Below are positions 36,016 to 44,742 of a stretch of DNA of 64,000 nt, one piece after another. The DNA comes from Flammeovirga sp. OC4 (lineage in GTDB: Bacteria > Bacteroidota > Bacteroidia > Cytophagales > Flammeovirgaceae): NCBI RefSeq assembly GCF_000812565.1, contig NZ_JTAM01000004.1, forward strand, positions 1 through 64,000, read 5' to 3'. How positions within the stretch are numbered: position 1 is the stretch's first letter; the number at the start of each line of letters is the position of its first letter. The notes beneath the pieces are model-generated. The model made no database searches. It had not been told where the DNA came from and saw only the letters and a list, made by a program, of their open reading frames with translations. A program made the translations under genes and the position numbers.

Positions 36016-37938
36016 TTAGTTTGTAGCTTTTTCTCTTATTTCTTTAGGAAAAATACTCCACAAGTTCGGAATAGTGATTTTGAATTTTGTTCCTTCATTA
36101 AGAATGGATTCTACTGCAATTTCACCTCCCAAACGTTTGACAGCCTCTTTTACAATATACAATCCCAAACCAGAACCATTATTCACATCCGTAGCTCTGT
36201 AGAACATATCAAATATCTTGGTGATATGATCATTTTTAATTCCAATACCATTGTCTTCAATCACCAAAATCAAATCATTGGGTGTTACATTAACCTCCAC
36301 CTTTATTTCAGGATTGGGCACCAATGTTGTAAATTTATAGGCATTAGAAATTAAATTATTAAGAATAACAGCTAATCTAGATTCATCACAATAGAGGTGG
36401 TTTTCCACATTAATTTCTTTCGTGATTTTCACCAATTTATAATTACTGATAAACTTATATTGCTCTAAAGTCACCTCAATCAAATCCTGAATATCCACCC
36501 TAGTAGGCTTCAATTCCATTCTATTGTTTCTAGAGTAATTCAAAATATCACGAATAAAATCATCCAGCTTCATTAAAGACCTTTGCTGTAGTTTCAAGTA
36601 TTCGTATACTTCCTCCAAAGAGGCTTCCATACTCAATTCAATTAAGCCTAACGCAGAGGTAATTGGAGCTCTTAAATCATGAGATACTCTGTAAACGAAG
36701 TTATCTAATTCTTTATTGGCCTTACTTAACTCCTCATTTCTATTCATCAAGGTTTCTTCATATTCTTTACGATGAGTGATATCTTTGATAATCCCCAAAT
36801 AACCAATTGGATCTCCATAAACATCTTCTAAGACACTTGTTCTTATTTCAATCCAAATAAATTCACCGTCCCTTCTTTCAATTTGAAGTTCAATATTGTT
36901 CTCATCTTTCAAGAAATCACTAATATCAACATCCAATGACTTACTTTGATCAACCCTTTTTAGAATAATATCTAAGGACCTCCCAATTAAATAATTTTTT
37001 GGATATCCTGTCAATGAAATAACAGCATCGTTGATATACGATATTTTACCATTGAGGTCTATTACTAAAATACTGTCTTGAACAGCCTTTAAAATTGTGG
37101 ATTGAAAGAATAACTTTTCGTGATTTTCATGCTGGCTAGTAATGTCTTTTGCTACAGCATAAACCACTCGTCTATCTTCATCTAAAGTGGCATCCCACTC
37201 CAAGTATTTATAATCACCCCATTTCGTTCTATATCTATTGATAAACGACCTAACCACTTTTCCATCACAAACATCTTGAAATACTTTTATTGTTTCATTA
37301 ATATCATCGGGGTGAACCCAATTTGAAAAGTTGTAGGCTTTCAATTCTTCAATAGAATACCCCAGTGTTCTTTCCCATGATTGATTCATAAATAAATAAT
37401 CACCGGAATCTGAATCAGTAATACAGCAAAGGTTATAAGAATCCGTAAAAAAAGGTTTGAAAGATAAGTTGAATGAATTATTGACAGGAACCTCGATTTT
37501 TGTGCTACTCTTCTGCTGTAGAATATCTAATAAGCTTTCGCCTATAATAACTACTTGCTCCATTGCAAAGTAATCGTATTCTATGTCCTTGTGCAATACG
37601 AAAGATAACACACCCAATACTTTTTGGTGAGAAGATTTGATAGGCAAACAAACGACCTCATAGGCATCAATTTGTTCGATTACAACCTCTTTCCCCTCTA
37701 CTACATTTGTAATAGTTTGTTCCAAAGAAGGTAATTTCACTTTTTTTCCCTGGTCGTATCTCGAAACACAATGATATACATCTCCATAAGTCCCCACTTT
37801 GCAAATCACACAATAAATAGGCTCTAGGTATTCTTGTGCAAAATACAAGAGTGACTCCATACAATCTTTAATGTTGCTGTCGGATAATGAGCGTTGTATA
37901 CGTATTAGGTTATGATAAAATTGATCCTTTTTTGTCAT
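36016..37938 (-). CDS. Soluble GAF-PAS-PAS sensor histidine kinase
   Basis: A 640-residue kinase without membrane helices. An N-terminal GAF-like domain (about 10-140) is followed by two PAS domains (170-270 and 280-390, the latter with PAC segment GYLGIIKDITHRKEYEE), then HisKA with His420 in YRVSHDLRAPITSA and a HATPase domain (NNLISNAYKFT, EDNGIGI, SGLGLYIVKEAV). The GAF segment has several Cys and Asp residues, but I cannot name a ligand. No receiver or response regulator gene is adjacent, so its partner is elsewhere. Confidence 0.9.
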   Translation of the reverse strand: MTKKDQFYHNLIRIQRSLSDSNIKDCMESLLYFAQEYLEPIYCVICKVGTYGDVYHCVSRYDQGKKVKLPSLEQTITNVVEGKEVVIEQIDAYEVVCLPIKSSHQKVLGVLSFVLHKDIEYDYFAMEQVVIIGESLLDILQQKSSTKIEVPVNNSFNLSFKPFFTDSYNLCCITDSDSGDYLFMNQSWERTLGYSIEELKAYNFSNWVHPDDINETIKVFQDVCDGKVVRSFINRYRTKWGDYKYLEWDATLDEDRRVVYAVAKDITSQHENHEKLFFQSTILKAVQDSILVIDLNGKISYINDAVISLTGYPKNYLIGRSLDIILKRVDQSKSLDVDISDFLKDENNIELQIERRDGEFIWIEIRTSVLEDVYGDPIGYLGIIKDITHRKEYEETLMNRNEELSKANKELDNFVYRVSHDLRAPITSALGLIELSMEASLEEVYEYLKLQQRSLMKLDDFIRDILNYSRNNRMELKPTRVDIQDLIEVTLEQYKFISNYKLVKITKEINVENHLYCDESRLAVILNNLISNAYKFTTLVPNPEIKVEVNVTPNDLILVIEDNGIGIKNDHITKIFDMFYRATDVNNGSGLGLYIVKEAVKRLGGEIAVESILNEGTKFKITIPNLWSIFPKEIREKATN

Positions 37939-38047
37939 TGGAATAGAAAAAAACTAACCTTAAAAGCAATATTATTAGTTAGGTATTATAGATTAATGAT
38001 TCAGTACAATACATAAGGTACGTAGCATTTTATTGATTAACAAACAT

Positions 38048-38629
38048 TCACACCTTTTTACTTAAACAATTTCTAAGGTGTGTTGGGTTCATTTTTTTAA
38101 AAGAATTTGGAGTCATCCCTGTCGCTTGTTTGAATTTGCTTGACAAATACTGTGTACTGTTAAACCCAAGTAAATCAGCGATTTCCTTTACACTTAACTC
38201 ATCATAAATCAAAAACTCTTTTACTTTTTCAATTTTCTGTTGATTAAGGTACTTTTCTATGGTCACTCCTTCAGTAGAAGAAAATAAATGACTAATAGTA
38301 GAATAATCTTTCTTTAGCTGTTCTTCTAATTCAGATGAAAAAGTCTTATTCCATTGTTGTTTTTCAAGGTTTTGAAACTTATCATGGATTAAATTTTTTA
38401 CTTTTTCTACTAAAATTGTCTGTTTGTCGTCAAGAATTTCAAACCCGAGATTTTCTAAATCTTTTGTAACAATATCTCTTTGTTCTGGTTGTAAAGGAAG
38501 TTGTAAATAAGCGACACCTAGTTCAACACGGTCAACCATTACATCGTTTTGGTCCAAAATATTCCAAACAGCTTGTACACATCTTGGACAAACCATGTTT
38601 TTGATTCTTAGGGTCAATAGGTCTTTCAT
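38048..38629 (-). CDS. AraC-type regulator fused to a heavy-metal (HMA) domain
   Basis: A 193-residue fusion. The N-terminal HMA-like domain carries the metal-binding CxxC as MVCPRC (Cys14, Cys17). A linker helix region (KQTILVEKVKNLIHDKFQNLE) is followed by a C-terminal AraC helix-turn-helix (VKEIADLLGFNSTQYLSSKFKQATGMTPNSFKK). The domain order suggests that metal binding alters DNA binding. It lies 2 kb downstream of the metal efflux operon, in opposite orientation, and is a plausible regulator of it; no operator could be verified. Confidence 0.87.
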   Translation of the reverse strand: MKDLLTLRIKNMVCPRCVQAVWNILDQNDVMVDRVELGVAYLQLPLQPEQRDIVTKDLENLGFEILDDKQTILVEKVKNLIHDKFQNLEKQQWNKTFSSELEEQLKKDYSTISHLFSSTEGVTIEKYLNQQKIEKVKEFLIYDELSVKEIADLLGFNSTQYLSSKFKQATGMTPNSFKKMNPTHLRNCLSKKV

Positions 38630-38716
38630 TTGTGAATAATTATTGATTTACGAATAGTTTTCCATACTATTACGTTGATTATCATAGGATAAAGGTAAGC
38701 TATTTTACGAAAAAAA

Positions 38717-38747
38717 TTGATTAACGATGATTTTCGTCGTATTTTTG
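38717..38747 (+). promoter_or_regulatory. Promoter of the U32/ferredoxin pair
   Basis: TTG at 38717-38719, 20 bases, then TATTTTTG at 38740-38747, about 27 bp upstream of the GTG start at 38775. Confidence 0.6.
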
Positions 38748-38774
38748 CAAACCGAATTTTAAAATAAACATAAA

Positions 38775-40055
38775 GTGGAGCATAAATTTAAAAAACCTGC
38801 AACAAAACGTCCAGTAGAATTAATGGCACCTGCAGGCGGATTTGACTCAATGATGGCCGCCATCCAAGGTGGTGCTGACTCTATATATTTTGGGGTAGAA
38901 CAGCTCAATATGAGAGCTCGTGCCTCTATGAACTTCACTCTTGATGACCTTGAGGAAGTGGCTCGCATCTGTAATGAGAACGGCGTAAGATCTTATTTGA
39001 CGCTTAACACAATTATCTATGAGCATGATTTATCAATTATGCGTAGAGTTGTTGATCGTGTAAAAGAGTCTGGTATTACTGCCATCATCGCTTCTGATCA
39101 AGCTGTTATTGCTTATGCATTCAGAATCGGTGTTGAAGTACATATCTCAACGCAAGTGAATATCACAAATGCGGAGACAGTACGTTTCTACTCTACATTT
39201 GCAGATGTAATGGTACTTTCAAGAGAACTTTCTATGGTTCAAATGAAGACCATCTGTGATACGATCAAAAACGAGAACATCACGGGTCCTTCAGGTGAAT
39301 TGGTAGAAGTGGAAGTATTTGCACACGGTGCATTGTGTATGGCGGTTTCTGGTAAGTGTTACTTATCATTACATACACAAAACTCTTCTGCAAACAGAGG
39401 TGCTTGTGTTCAAAACTGTCGTAGAAAATATAAGGTAATCGATATCGAAGACGGTCACGAATTAGAAATCGACAATGAGTACATCATGTCGCCGGAAGAT
39501 TTATGTACAATCGACTTCCTAGATCAATTATTGGACACTGGTGTGAAAGTATTGAAAATTGAAGGTCGTGGTAAAGGTCCTGAATACGTGAAGACTGTTG
39601 CTCAATGCTACAGAGAAGCAATTGACAGCTACTTCGAAGGTACTTACACAAAAGAGAAAGGTGAGCAGTGGAAAGAGCGTATGACTGAAGTTTACAACCG
39701 TGGATTCTGGGGTGGTTACTACCTTGGTCAAGAAATGGGTAAATGGACAGATCAACACGGTTCAAAAGCCAAAACTAGAAAAGTATTCTTGGGTAACGGT
39801 CGTCGTTATTTCAAAAATATTCAAGTGGCGGAATTCCAGCTAGAGACTCAAAAAGTAAAAGTAGGTGATAAACTTCTCATCACAGGTCCTACTACTGGTG
39901 TGGTAGAAACTGTAGTGGAAGAGCTTCACGTAAACGATGAAGGAAAGAAAGAAATGGCGGTAAAAGGCGATACGTTCAGTATCAAATTGGATACGCAGAT
40001 TCGTCCTTCAGATAAATTGTATAAATTAGTGGATGCAGAAACTGTAGAAGCTTAA
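38775..40055 (+). CDS. U32 family protein, TrhP/YegQ-like tRNA hydroxylation factor
   Basis: A 426-residue U32 protein annotated by tradition as a peptidase. The N-terminus KRPVELMAPAGGFDSMMAAIQGGAD is the family start. Four cysteines near residues 187-219 (GALCMAVSG, KCYLS, GACVQNC) match the iron-sulfur site of TrhP-like proteins, which with prephenate form 5-hydroxyuridine at tRNA position 34. The GTG at 38775 is needed to include the N-terminal strand; the next ATG at 38823 would remove it. A small ferredoxin gene follows, consistent with an iron-sulfur electron supply. Confidence 0.82.
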   Translation: MEHKFKKPATKRPVELMAPAGGFDSMMAAIQGGADSIYFGVEQLNMRARASMNFTLDDLEEVARICNENGVRSYLTLNTIIYEHDLSIMRRVVDRVKESGITAIIASDQAVIAYAFRIGVEVHISTQVNITNAETVRFYSTFADVMVLSRELSMVQMKTICDTIKNENITGPSGELVEVEVFAHGALCMAVSGKCYLSLHTQNSSANRGACVQNCRRKYKVIDIEDGHELEIDNEYIMSPEDLCTIDFLDQLLDTGVKVLKIEGRGKGPEYVKTVAQCYREAIDSYFEGTYTKEKGEQWKERMTEVYNRGFWGGYYLGQEMGKWTDQHGSKAKTRKVFLGNGRRYFKNIQVAEFQLETQKVKVGDKLLITGPTTGVVETVVEELHVNDEGKKEMAVKGDTFSIKLDTQIRPSDKLYKLVDAETVEA

Positions 40056-40071
40056 TTCGTCAAAAACGATT

Positions 40072-40305
40072 ATGAGTAAAATTACAATTACGCATCAACG
40101 AAATAAATGCATCGGATGTAACTACTGTGTGGAGTTTGCTCCCGACAGATGGGTGATGTCCAAAAGAGATGGGAAAGCTACTTTGGTAGGTGGAGTCAAC
40201 AAAAAAGGCTTTTATACTACTAAGGTGAGTCCTATTGAACTAGATGAAAACGTAAAGGCGGCGGAAGCTTGCCCTGTCAAAATCATAAAAGTCAAAGAAT
40301 TTTAA
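40072..40305 (+). CDS. Single-cluster [4Fe-4S] ferredoxin
   Basis: A 77-residue ferredoxin with CIGCNYC (Cys13, Cys16, Cys19) and a distal AEACPVK (Cys67), giving four ligands for one cluster. It starts 16 bp after the U32 gene and shares its terminator, so the two are probably one transcript. In E. coli the ferredoxin YfhL is needed for the TrhP reaction, which gives this pairing a likely meaning. I infer the partner from operon structure. Confidence 0.85.
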   Translation: MSKITITHQRNKCIGCNYCVEFAPDRWVMSKRDGKATLVGGVNKKGFYTTKVSPIELDENVKAAEACPVKIIKVKEF

Positions 40306-40325
40306 TTAAGGATTTGACAAAATGT

Positions 40326-40364
40326 AAAGAGGTTGATACTTTGATGGTATCAACCTCTTTTTTA
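40326..40364 (+). terminator. Terminator after the ferredoxin gene
   Basis: AGAGGTTGATAC/GTATCAACCTCT stem with a 7-base loop, followed by TTTTTT. Confidence 0.9.
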
Positions 40365-40438
40365 TTCTCCATAATCTCACTGGTAACCTAAGTTTTCATC
40401 AACTTCCAATCAGCACTTCTACTTACCTTTTTTGATCT

Positions 40439-40766
40439 ACTTTCAAGCTTCCTTCTTCTTCATTTTTCCATTGATGAAAAACGAAGCAAAAAATCTAGGC
40501 TTAGAAGTCAAAAGCTAAATTCCATTCCTCTCGCCTAAATGATTTTAAACTCGCTAAAGCTCAAACAAGAAAATCATTTTTAACGGCTCAATACATGAAA
40601 TTCTTAACGCTTTTCCCTTCAATGCCGGGAATCGTACTACAAAACTAAAATGGTAGTCAATCCAATGGTGCGAATGCTAAACGATAGCATCATTCGTGTC
40701 CTGCAAATCATCAGAAATCTCCTGATTTCTAAAAACCACAAATAGCCGAAAACTTGCTTTACAATG
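40439..40766 (+). repeat. Composite structured repeat, copy C (long form)
   Basis: It matches copies A, B and D in the core. The first hairpin here is TTTTTC/GAAAAA where the others have TTTTTGT/ACAAAAA, a base-pair change that keeps the stem. The second half has the ACTAC..GTAGT hairpin, then CGAATG/CATTCG around CTAAACGATAGCAT, then AGAAATC/GATTTCT. It lies between the ferredoxin (+) and the small secreted protein (-). Confidence 0.85.
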
Positions 40767-40772
40767 TCCTTA

Positions 40773-41174
40773 TTATTTTATAAATCGATTGGTTTCAAGT
40801 TGAAGCACACTCGCTTCAGAACCAAAATAATCTCTAATGTTTAAATGAATTTGATCTAATGGCTGTCCCAATTGTAATTCATTGAGAAGTTTCAAATCCT
40901 TTTTCTCCTTCTGATCAGAAACTGTTGCTTGTTCTAAACCCATCAAATCTTTTTTCAATAAATCTATTGATTCCATACTTCTCCAATCATTATGGTCGAA
41001 TCCATTAATTGAATTAGAAAAACAAATATCTTTCACCAATTTAGATACATGATGATGACTTGTTTCTAAGGAAATTTCTTTGACTAATGTCTTATCTTTT
41101 GAAGGAAAAATACCTTGTGCATTGATATTGAAAATATTGACAGAAACTAACAATGAGAAGAATAGCTTTTTCAT
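40773..41174 (-). CDS. Small secreted protein of the AraC-controlled island
   Basis: A 133-residue protein from the ATG at 41174, which gives the signal peptide MKKLFFSLLVSVNIFNINAQ. An in-frame upstream ATG at 41225 would overlap the promoter. The mature part has a region of heptad-like leucines (LLKKDLMGLEQ, KDLKLLNELQLGQ). I recognise no family. It carries the same promoter and operator architecture as its neighbours, so it is likely co-regulated with them. Confidence 0.65.
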   Translation of the reverse strand: MKKLFFSLLVSVNIFNINAQGIFPSKDKTLVKEISLETSHHHVSKLVKDICFSNSINGFDHNDWRSMESIDLLKKDLMGLEQATVSDQKEKKDLKLLNELQLGQPLDQIHLNIRDYFGSEASVLQLETNRFIK

Positions 41175-41229
41175 TTTTATGAGATAATTAGATTGAAAAT
41201 TTATATTCTTTTGCTCTAAGAGCATGTTA

Positions 41230-41299
41230 CAAATATCATTGTTCTCACTCTCAATTATTTACATAAAACTGTCAAGGATTTGTATATTCTTGTCTAAAG
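41230..41299 (-). promoter_or_regulatory. Promoter with tandem operator, small secreted protein
   Basis: -7 element GATATTTG on the minus strand (41237-41230). Two direct half-sites, TTTACATAAAACTGTCAAG at 41258 and TTTGTATATTCTTGTCTAA at 41279, are spaced 21 bp, the first starting 28 bp above the outer -7 base. No -33 TTG is present. Confidence 0.75.
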
Positions 41300-41309
41300 T
41301 CAATTGATA

Positions 41310-42527
41310 TTAAAAATCAAACTTGGTCATAAACTGAAATCTGTTGGCTGTACCTAAATTGCCATTCACTGTTCTTTGTGAACCTCTCATGTATTCTATA
41401 CCTGTTGAGAAATACTTCAATGGTTGCCAAACTAGGTTTACGTGACCAATCCCTCCTTTTCTCAATGCGAAAGGATCTCTTGCGTCTGGAATATCCGACA
41501 GCCATCCATAAGCATAAGAAAGGTTCGAAGACCATTTCTCATTCCAATGATGTGTATATCCTACTAAAGCTGAAAATGATTTCATGGCTACTAACTCTCC
41601 TTCTTGTGTTAATACTGCATTGGCATTACTTCCGATAAAGGCTAAAATATTTTCACCTGATCCTATTCCATAATTCAAATTAAAGGACACTGAATTTTTT
41701 CTATCAATTTGTTTTCTACCTCCAACGATCACATCTAGCTGAGGAGTTGAGGCATCTTTCCCTTCTGGTCCTCCCGTCCAATGCAATTGGGCTATACTTG
41801 AACCGAAAAATAGTTTCGTATCATTTTTATGGTAGACAAACTTGAGGGAAAATAAAGGCAATTGAGCTTGACCTATTCCATTTAGTGCCTCAGGATTTTC
41901 TATCCCCATATTAGATAAGTATTCAATACTGGCTCCGAACATCCAATTTTTATGAATATCTTTCTCATATCTTATTTGATTGGATCTTCCACCAAACAAC
42001 GCATCGCCAGCGGCAAAATCAATAATAAAAGGCAGTGTTTCTAAGAACGTAAGGTTGGTCCATGTTTGCCCGAAAGTAAATCCACCTACTTTAATATAAG
42101 CATGTCTCATTCTAAACTGATTTCCCGTAGTAGAGAAGAAATCTCCTTCAAAAAACATCTGTACAGGCGTATTATTGACTTTACTTCTTACATCTAGGTT
42201 AAGCCTTGTTTCTTTAGAGAAAAAACTCACATAACCTGTACTTCCATAATCTGCCTCCCCTTGTACAGGAATGGTCGACATTAAAAATTGGGTTTTGTCT
42301 CTTGTACCATTGACATCATAGACAAAATCATTTTTCATATACCCCCCGATTTTCATTCTTACATTTCCTTTTCCGAACATAGGCCAGGACCCTATAAATG
42401 TAGAATCTTCAAGGGCTATTCCTTCTTTATCATTCTTTTTGGTGATTTGTTCAGAAATAAAACCTTGAGCAAATAAATCCCCTGCCACTAACAAGAAAGC
42501 AAGGATGAATAGTTGAATAGTTTTCAT
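41310..42527 (-). CDS. DcaP-like outer-membrane porin, paralogue 1
   Basis: A 405-residue protein with signal peptide MKTIQLFILAFLLVAGDLFAQ. Strand patterns (RMRHAYIKVGGFTFGQTWTNLTFLE and IDFAAGDALFGGRSNQIRYE) match DcaP-type trimeric porins, and the C-terminus RFQFMTKFDF ends with an aromatic residue as usual for barrels. It is a paralogue of the porin at 49223 (shared TFGQTW-like, FSGGDG/FAAGDA and GTANRFQFMT ends). It would pass an anionic small molecule into the periplasm; the solute is unknown. Confidence 0.82.
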   Translation of the reverse strand: MKTIQLFILAFLLVAGDLFAQGFISEQITKKNDKEGIALEDSTFIGSWPMFGKGNVRMKIGGYMKNDFVYDVNGTRDKTQFLMSTIPVQGEADYGSTGYVSFFSKETRLNLDVRSKVNNTPVQMFFEGDFFSTTGNQFRMRHAYIKVGGFTFGQTWTNLTFLETLPFIIDFAAGDALFGGRSNQIRYEKDIHKNWMFGASIEYLSNMGIENPEALNGIGQAQLPLFSLKFVYHKNDTKLFFGSSIAQLHWTGGPEGKDASTPQLDVIVGGRKQIDRKNSVSFNLNYGIGSGENILAFIGSNANAVLTQEGELVAMKSFSALVGYTHHWNEKWSSNLSYAYGWLSDIPDARDPFALRKGGIGHVNLVWQPLKYFSTGIEYMRGSQRTVNGNLGTANRFQFMTKFDF

Positions 42528-42613
42528 AAAATAGCATTCAAAATATTTTTTGGTATTAAGTTGAAGTGATTAAAAAAATGAAAATAGTATTGTTCACTCA
42601 TCAAATCACTTTA

Positions 42614-42683
42614 CAAAAGTATTGGGAATACCCTCCAATGATTTGCATGGTTTCATTTAAGAATTACACAAAAAGGTCAATTC
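42614..42683 (-). promoter_or_regulatory. Promoter with tandem operator, porin 1
   Basis: -7 TACTTTTG on the minus strand (42621-42614). Half-sites TTTGCATGGTTTCATTTAA at 42642 and ATTACACAAAAAGGTCAAT at 42663; 21-bp period, 28-bp offset. Confidence 0.75.
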
Positions 42684-42803
42684 GATTCCATTCAAGATAA
42701 GAATCAAATTCACCTCTGTTATTCTGTGAGTAATAGTTTAGATTTTGGTTTTCAACTTAACTTAATTCAAAAGATTTGAATGCTAACTGATCTTCTGATA
42801 TTT

Positions 42804-42873
42804 CAAAATTAACTCATTCTTATTAGTATGATTTACAAGATATCGGCAAGCAGTTATGAATTATCGGCAACTA
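42804..42873 (-). promoter_or_regulatory. Orphan promoter/operator with no gene behind it
   Basis: -7 TAATTTTG (42811-42804), half-sites TTTACAAGATATCGGCAAG at 42832 and GTTATGAATTATCGGCAAC at 42853; the 21-bp and 28-bp distances are kept. No ORF lies downstream before the porin's own promoter, so it may be a remnant of a lost gene or a second, distal porin promoter. Confidence 0.65.
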
Positions 42874-42910
42874 AGTACTATGACAAAAGTAATCGGACAT
42901 TAATGGTATT

Positions 42911-43055
42911 AAGAAATCGGGAGATTTATGATGATCTGTTAGGACACGAATGACGCTGACGCTTAACATTCGCGCCAGTAGTATCTTTCCTAGCGCAAGA
43001 GTTAAGCGATAGCGTCTCTTGTGCTTTATAGATCTTTAGAAGTCTCTGACTTCTA
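42911..43055. repeat. REP-like monomer pair, head to head
   Basis: A reversed monomer (AGAAATC-type hairpin near 42912, then CGAATG/CATTCG at 42947-42972) faces a forward monomer (CAAGAG/CTCTTG around TTAAGCGATAGCGT at 42996-43021, then AGAAGTC/GACTTCT at 43039-43055). The stem arms differ between monomers while the TTAAGCG loop stays. No gene is present. Confidence 0.75.
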
Positions 43056-43100
43056 GTAAAAACATCCCTTTTCTTCTTTCCTAGTACTTAAGCTTTTTCA

Positions 43101-43140
43101 CAAAAAAAGAGGCATTACCTTATTACAAGACAATACCTCT
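43101..43140 (-). terminator. Terminator of the amidohydrolase pseudogene
   Basis: On the minus strand AGAGGTATT/AATGCCTCT (one G-U pair) is followed by seven T. Confidence 0.7.
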
Positions 43141-43172
43141 GTAGAGTTGGTTTTAGCTTAAATGTAAAATGA

Positions 43173-44491
43173 TTATTCCACTAAGTTCTTAAAGATCTTT
43201 CCGTCTTTCATGATCAAATGAAGGTTGTTTTCTGGGTCTTGAAGTATTTTCAAATCCTCAATTGGGTTACCGTCAATCAATAAAATATCAGCAAGTGCAC
43301 CTTCTTCAATTACACCAATTTTACCAGGGCTGAAACGGTGAGACAATCCCAATAATTCACCTGATTTTGATGTGGCTTGTTGCAAAATTTCTGCATTTGT
43401 AAACCAGTCTTGTCTAAAGATAAACTCATCATTCAATGTGTCTATTTTTTTGGGATCGGTGATAATGTCTGTACCAAAAGTAATCTTATCAAAACCTATC
43501 TTCTTTGCCGCTTTAAACATATTGTCGATACCTGCATAAGCTTATCTGTGCTTGTTGGCTTGGTCCTTTGTGTAACCATGAGGAATGAATGTGTAAACAC
43601 CAACTTGAGCAGATAACCATACATCATTATCTTTCATTAATTGTAAGGTAGGTTCGTCTACTAAATTTGCATGTTCAATACTTTTCACCCCACATTCAAC
43701 TGCTCTTCTTATACCTTCATTATTATAAACGTGAGCCATCACGTAGGTCTGATAATCTGACGCTGCATTTACCGCTGCCTTGATTTCATCTTTTGTAAAT
43801 TCAACTACATCTAACGGATCTGAATACGAACCAGTACCTCCACCTACGGCAATTTTAATTTGGGTAGCACCAAAACGCAATTGTTCTCTTGCTGCCTCTA
43901 ATACTCTTGGTACTCCATTCACTACAGCCATATCGCCATACTCCACCAAAATATCATGATCATCACTTGCTACTGACGAATGATTCATATCCAAACAGTG
44001 ATCGGCATGACCTCCTGATTGCGAGATCATAGCACCAGAAGGATAGATTCTAGGTCCCTCAATAATTCCTCTATCGATAGATTTTTTTTAAAGAAAATGT
44101 ATTTCCAGCGGCATCTCTTACTGAAGTCCAACCACTATATAAATATTTCTTTGCTGTAGTTGTCGCAACATAAGCAAAGTACCTAGAATCTGAGGTTAAA
44201 AGTTCAGGTGCTGACATCTGAAACATTAAGTGTTCGTGTGTCCCGATAAAACCTGGAGTAAGGGTTCTTCCCCACAGCATCTATCACTTGTGTTCCTTTA
44301 GAGGGCTTTATTTTCTTATCAATTTTTTCAATTTTATTTCCCTTGACAAGTACAGACATATCCATCGCTAGAGTATCTGCAGTTCCATCAAATATATTGG
44401 CATGCTGGATTAATATTGTTTTTTCATCTTGTGCATAAATTTGAAAGATAGTTGAACAAAACAATAGTGTCATTAATAGAAATTTTTTCAT
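43173..44491 (-). pseudogene. Decayed amidohydrolase (imidazolonepropionase-like)
   Basis: The pieces together make a secreted amidohydrolase of about 430 residues, with signal peptide MKKFLLMTLLFCSTIFQIYAQ, the metal motif GFIGTHEHLMF and later MAHVYNNEGIRRAVECGVKSIEHAN. Three breaks are visible. A one-base shift near 44265-44273 follows VIDAVGK. A shift lies in an eight-T run at 44082-44089 (one base short or long). An in-frame TAA at 43542-43544 splits KHR from AYAGIDNM in the same frame. The last lesion is not explained by a homopolymer read error. It still has its promoter and operator (44533-44602) and terminator. Confidence 0.85.
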
Positions 44492-44532
44492 TAGTATTTT
44501 GATTTAATATTTTAGATTGAATTATTATATCG

Positions 44533-44602
44533 CAAAATTACTAGGCCATACGGGGAGTTATTTACACAACATCGCAAGATATTTGCACAAAAAATTCAAA
44601 CT
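44533..44602 (-). promoter_or_regulatory. Promoter with tandem operator, amidohydrolase
   Basis: -7 TAATTTTG (44540-44533). Half-sites TTTACACAACATCGCAAGA at 44561 and TTTGCACAAAAAATTCAAA at 44582; 21-bp period and 28-bp offset. Confidence 0.75.
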
Positions 44603-44604
44603 GA

Positions 44605-44647
44605 AAAGAGGCTTCATTCTAATACAAATACTAGAATGAAAACCTCT
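44605..44647 (-). terminator. Terminator belonging to a lost gene
   Basis: AGAGG..TTCATTCTA pairs with TAGAATGAA..CCTCT, followed on the minus strand by TTTTCAG. The nearest complete upstream gene (45012) already has a terminator at 44951, so this one probably served the gene whose tail lies at 44703. Confidence 0.55.
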
Positions 44648-44702
44648 TATGAGTACATATTTCAATGTTAAAATGAAATACTTAAATCACCACAACCTTA
44701 TT

Positions 44703-44732
44703 TTATTTTACTTCTTTAAACAATCCTGAATC
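44703..44732 (-). pseudogene. 3' remnant of a third serine hydrolase paralogue
   Basis: On the minus strand the codons read DSGLFKEVK and stop. The serine hydrolase at 45012 ends DSGLFE, and 16 bases (AAACAATCCTGAATCA on the plus strand) are identical in both. Upstream of the match, homology ends at a REP-like pair. A terminator follows at 44605. Confidence 0.5.
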
Positions 44733-44742
44733 ACACCATATC

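Noticed and set aside
43173-44491. Pseudogene explained wholly by sequencing errors
   Set aside because: The shift in the eight-T run could be an error, but the in-frame TAA and the separate shift near 44268 lie outside homopolymers, so real decay is more likely.
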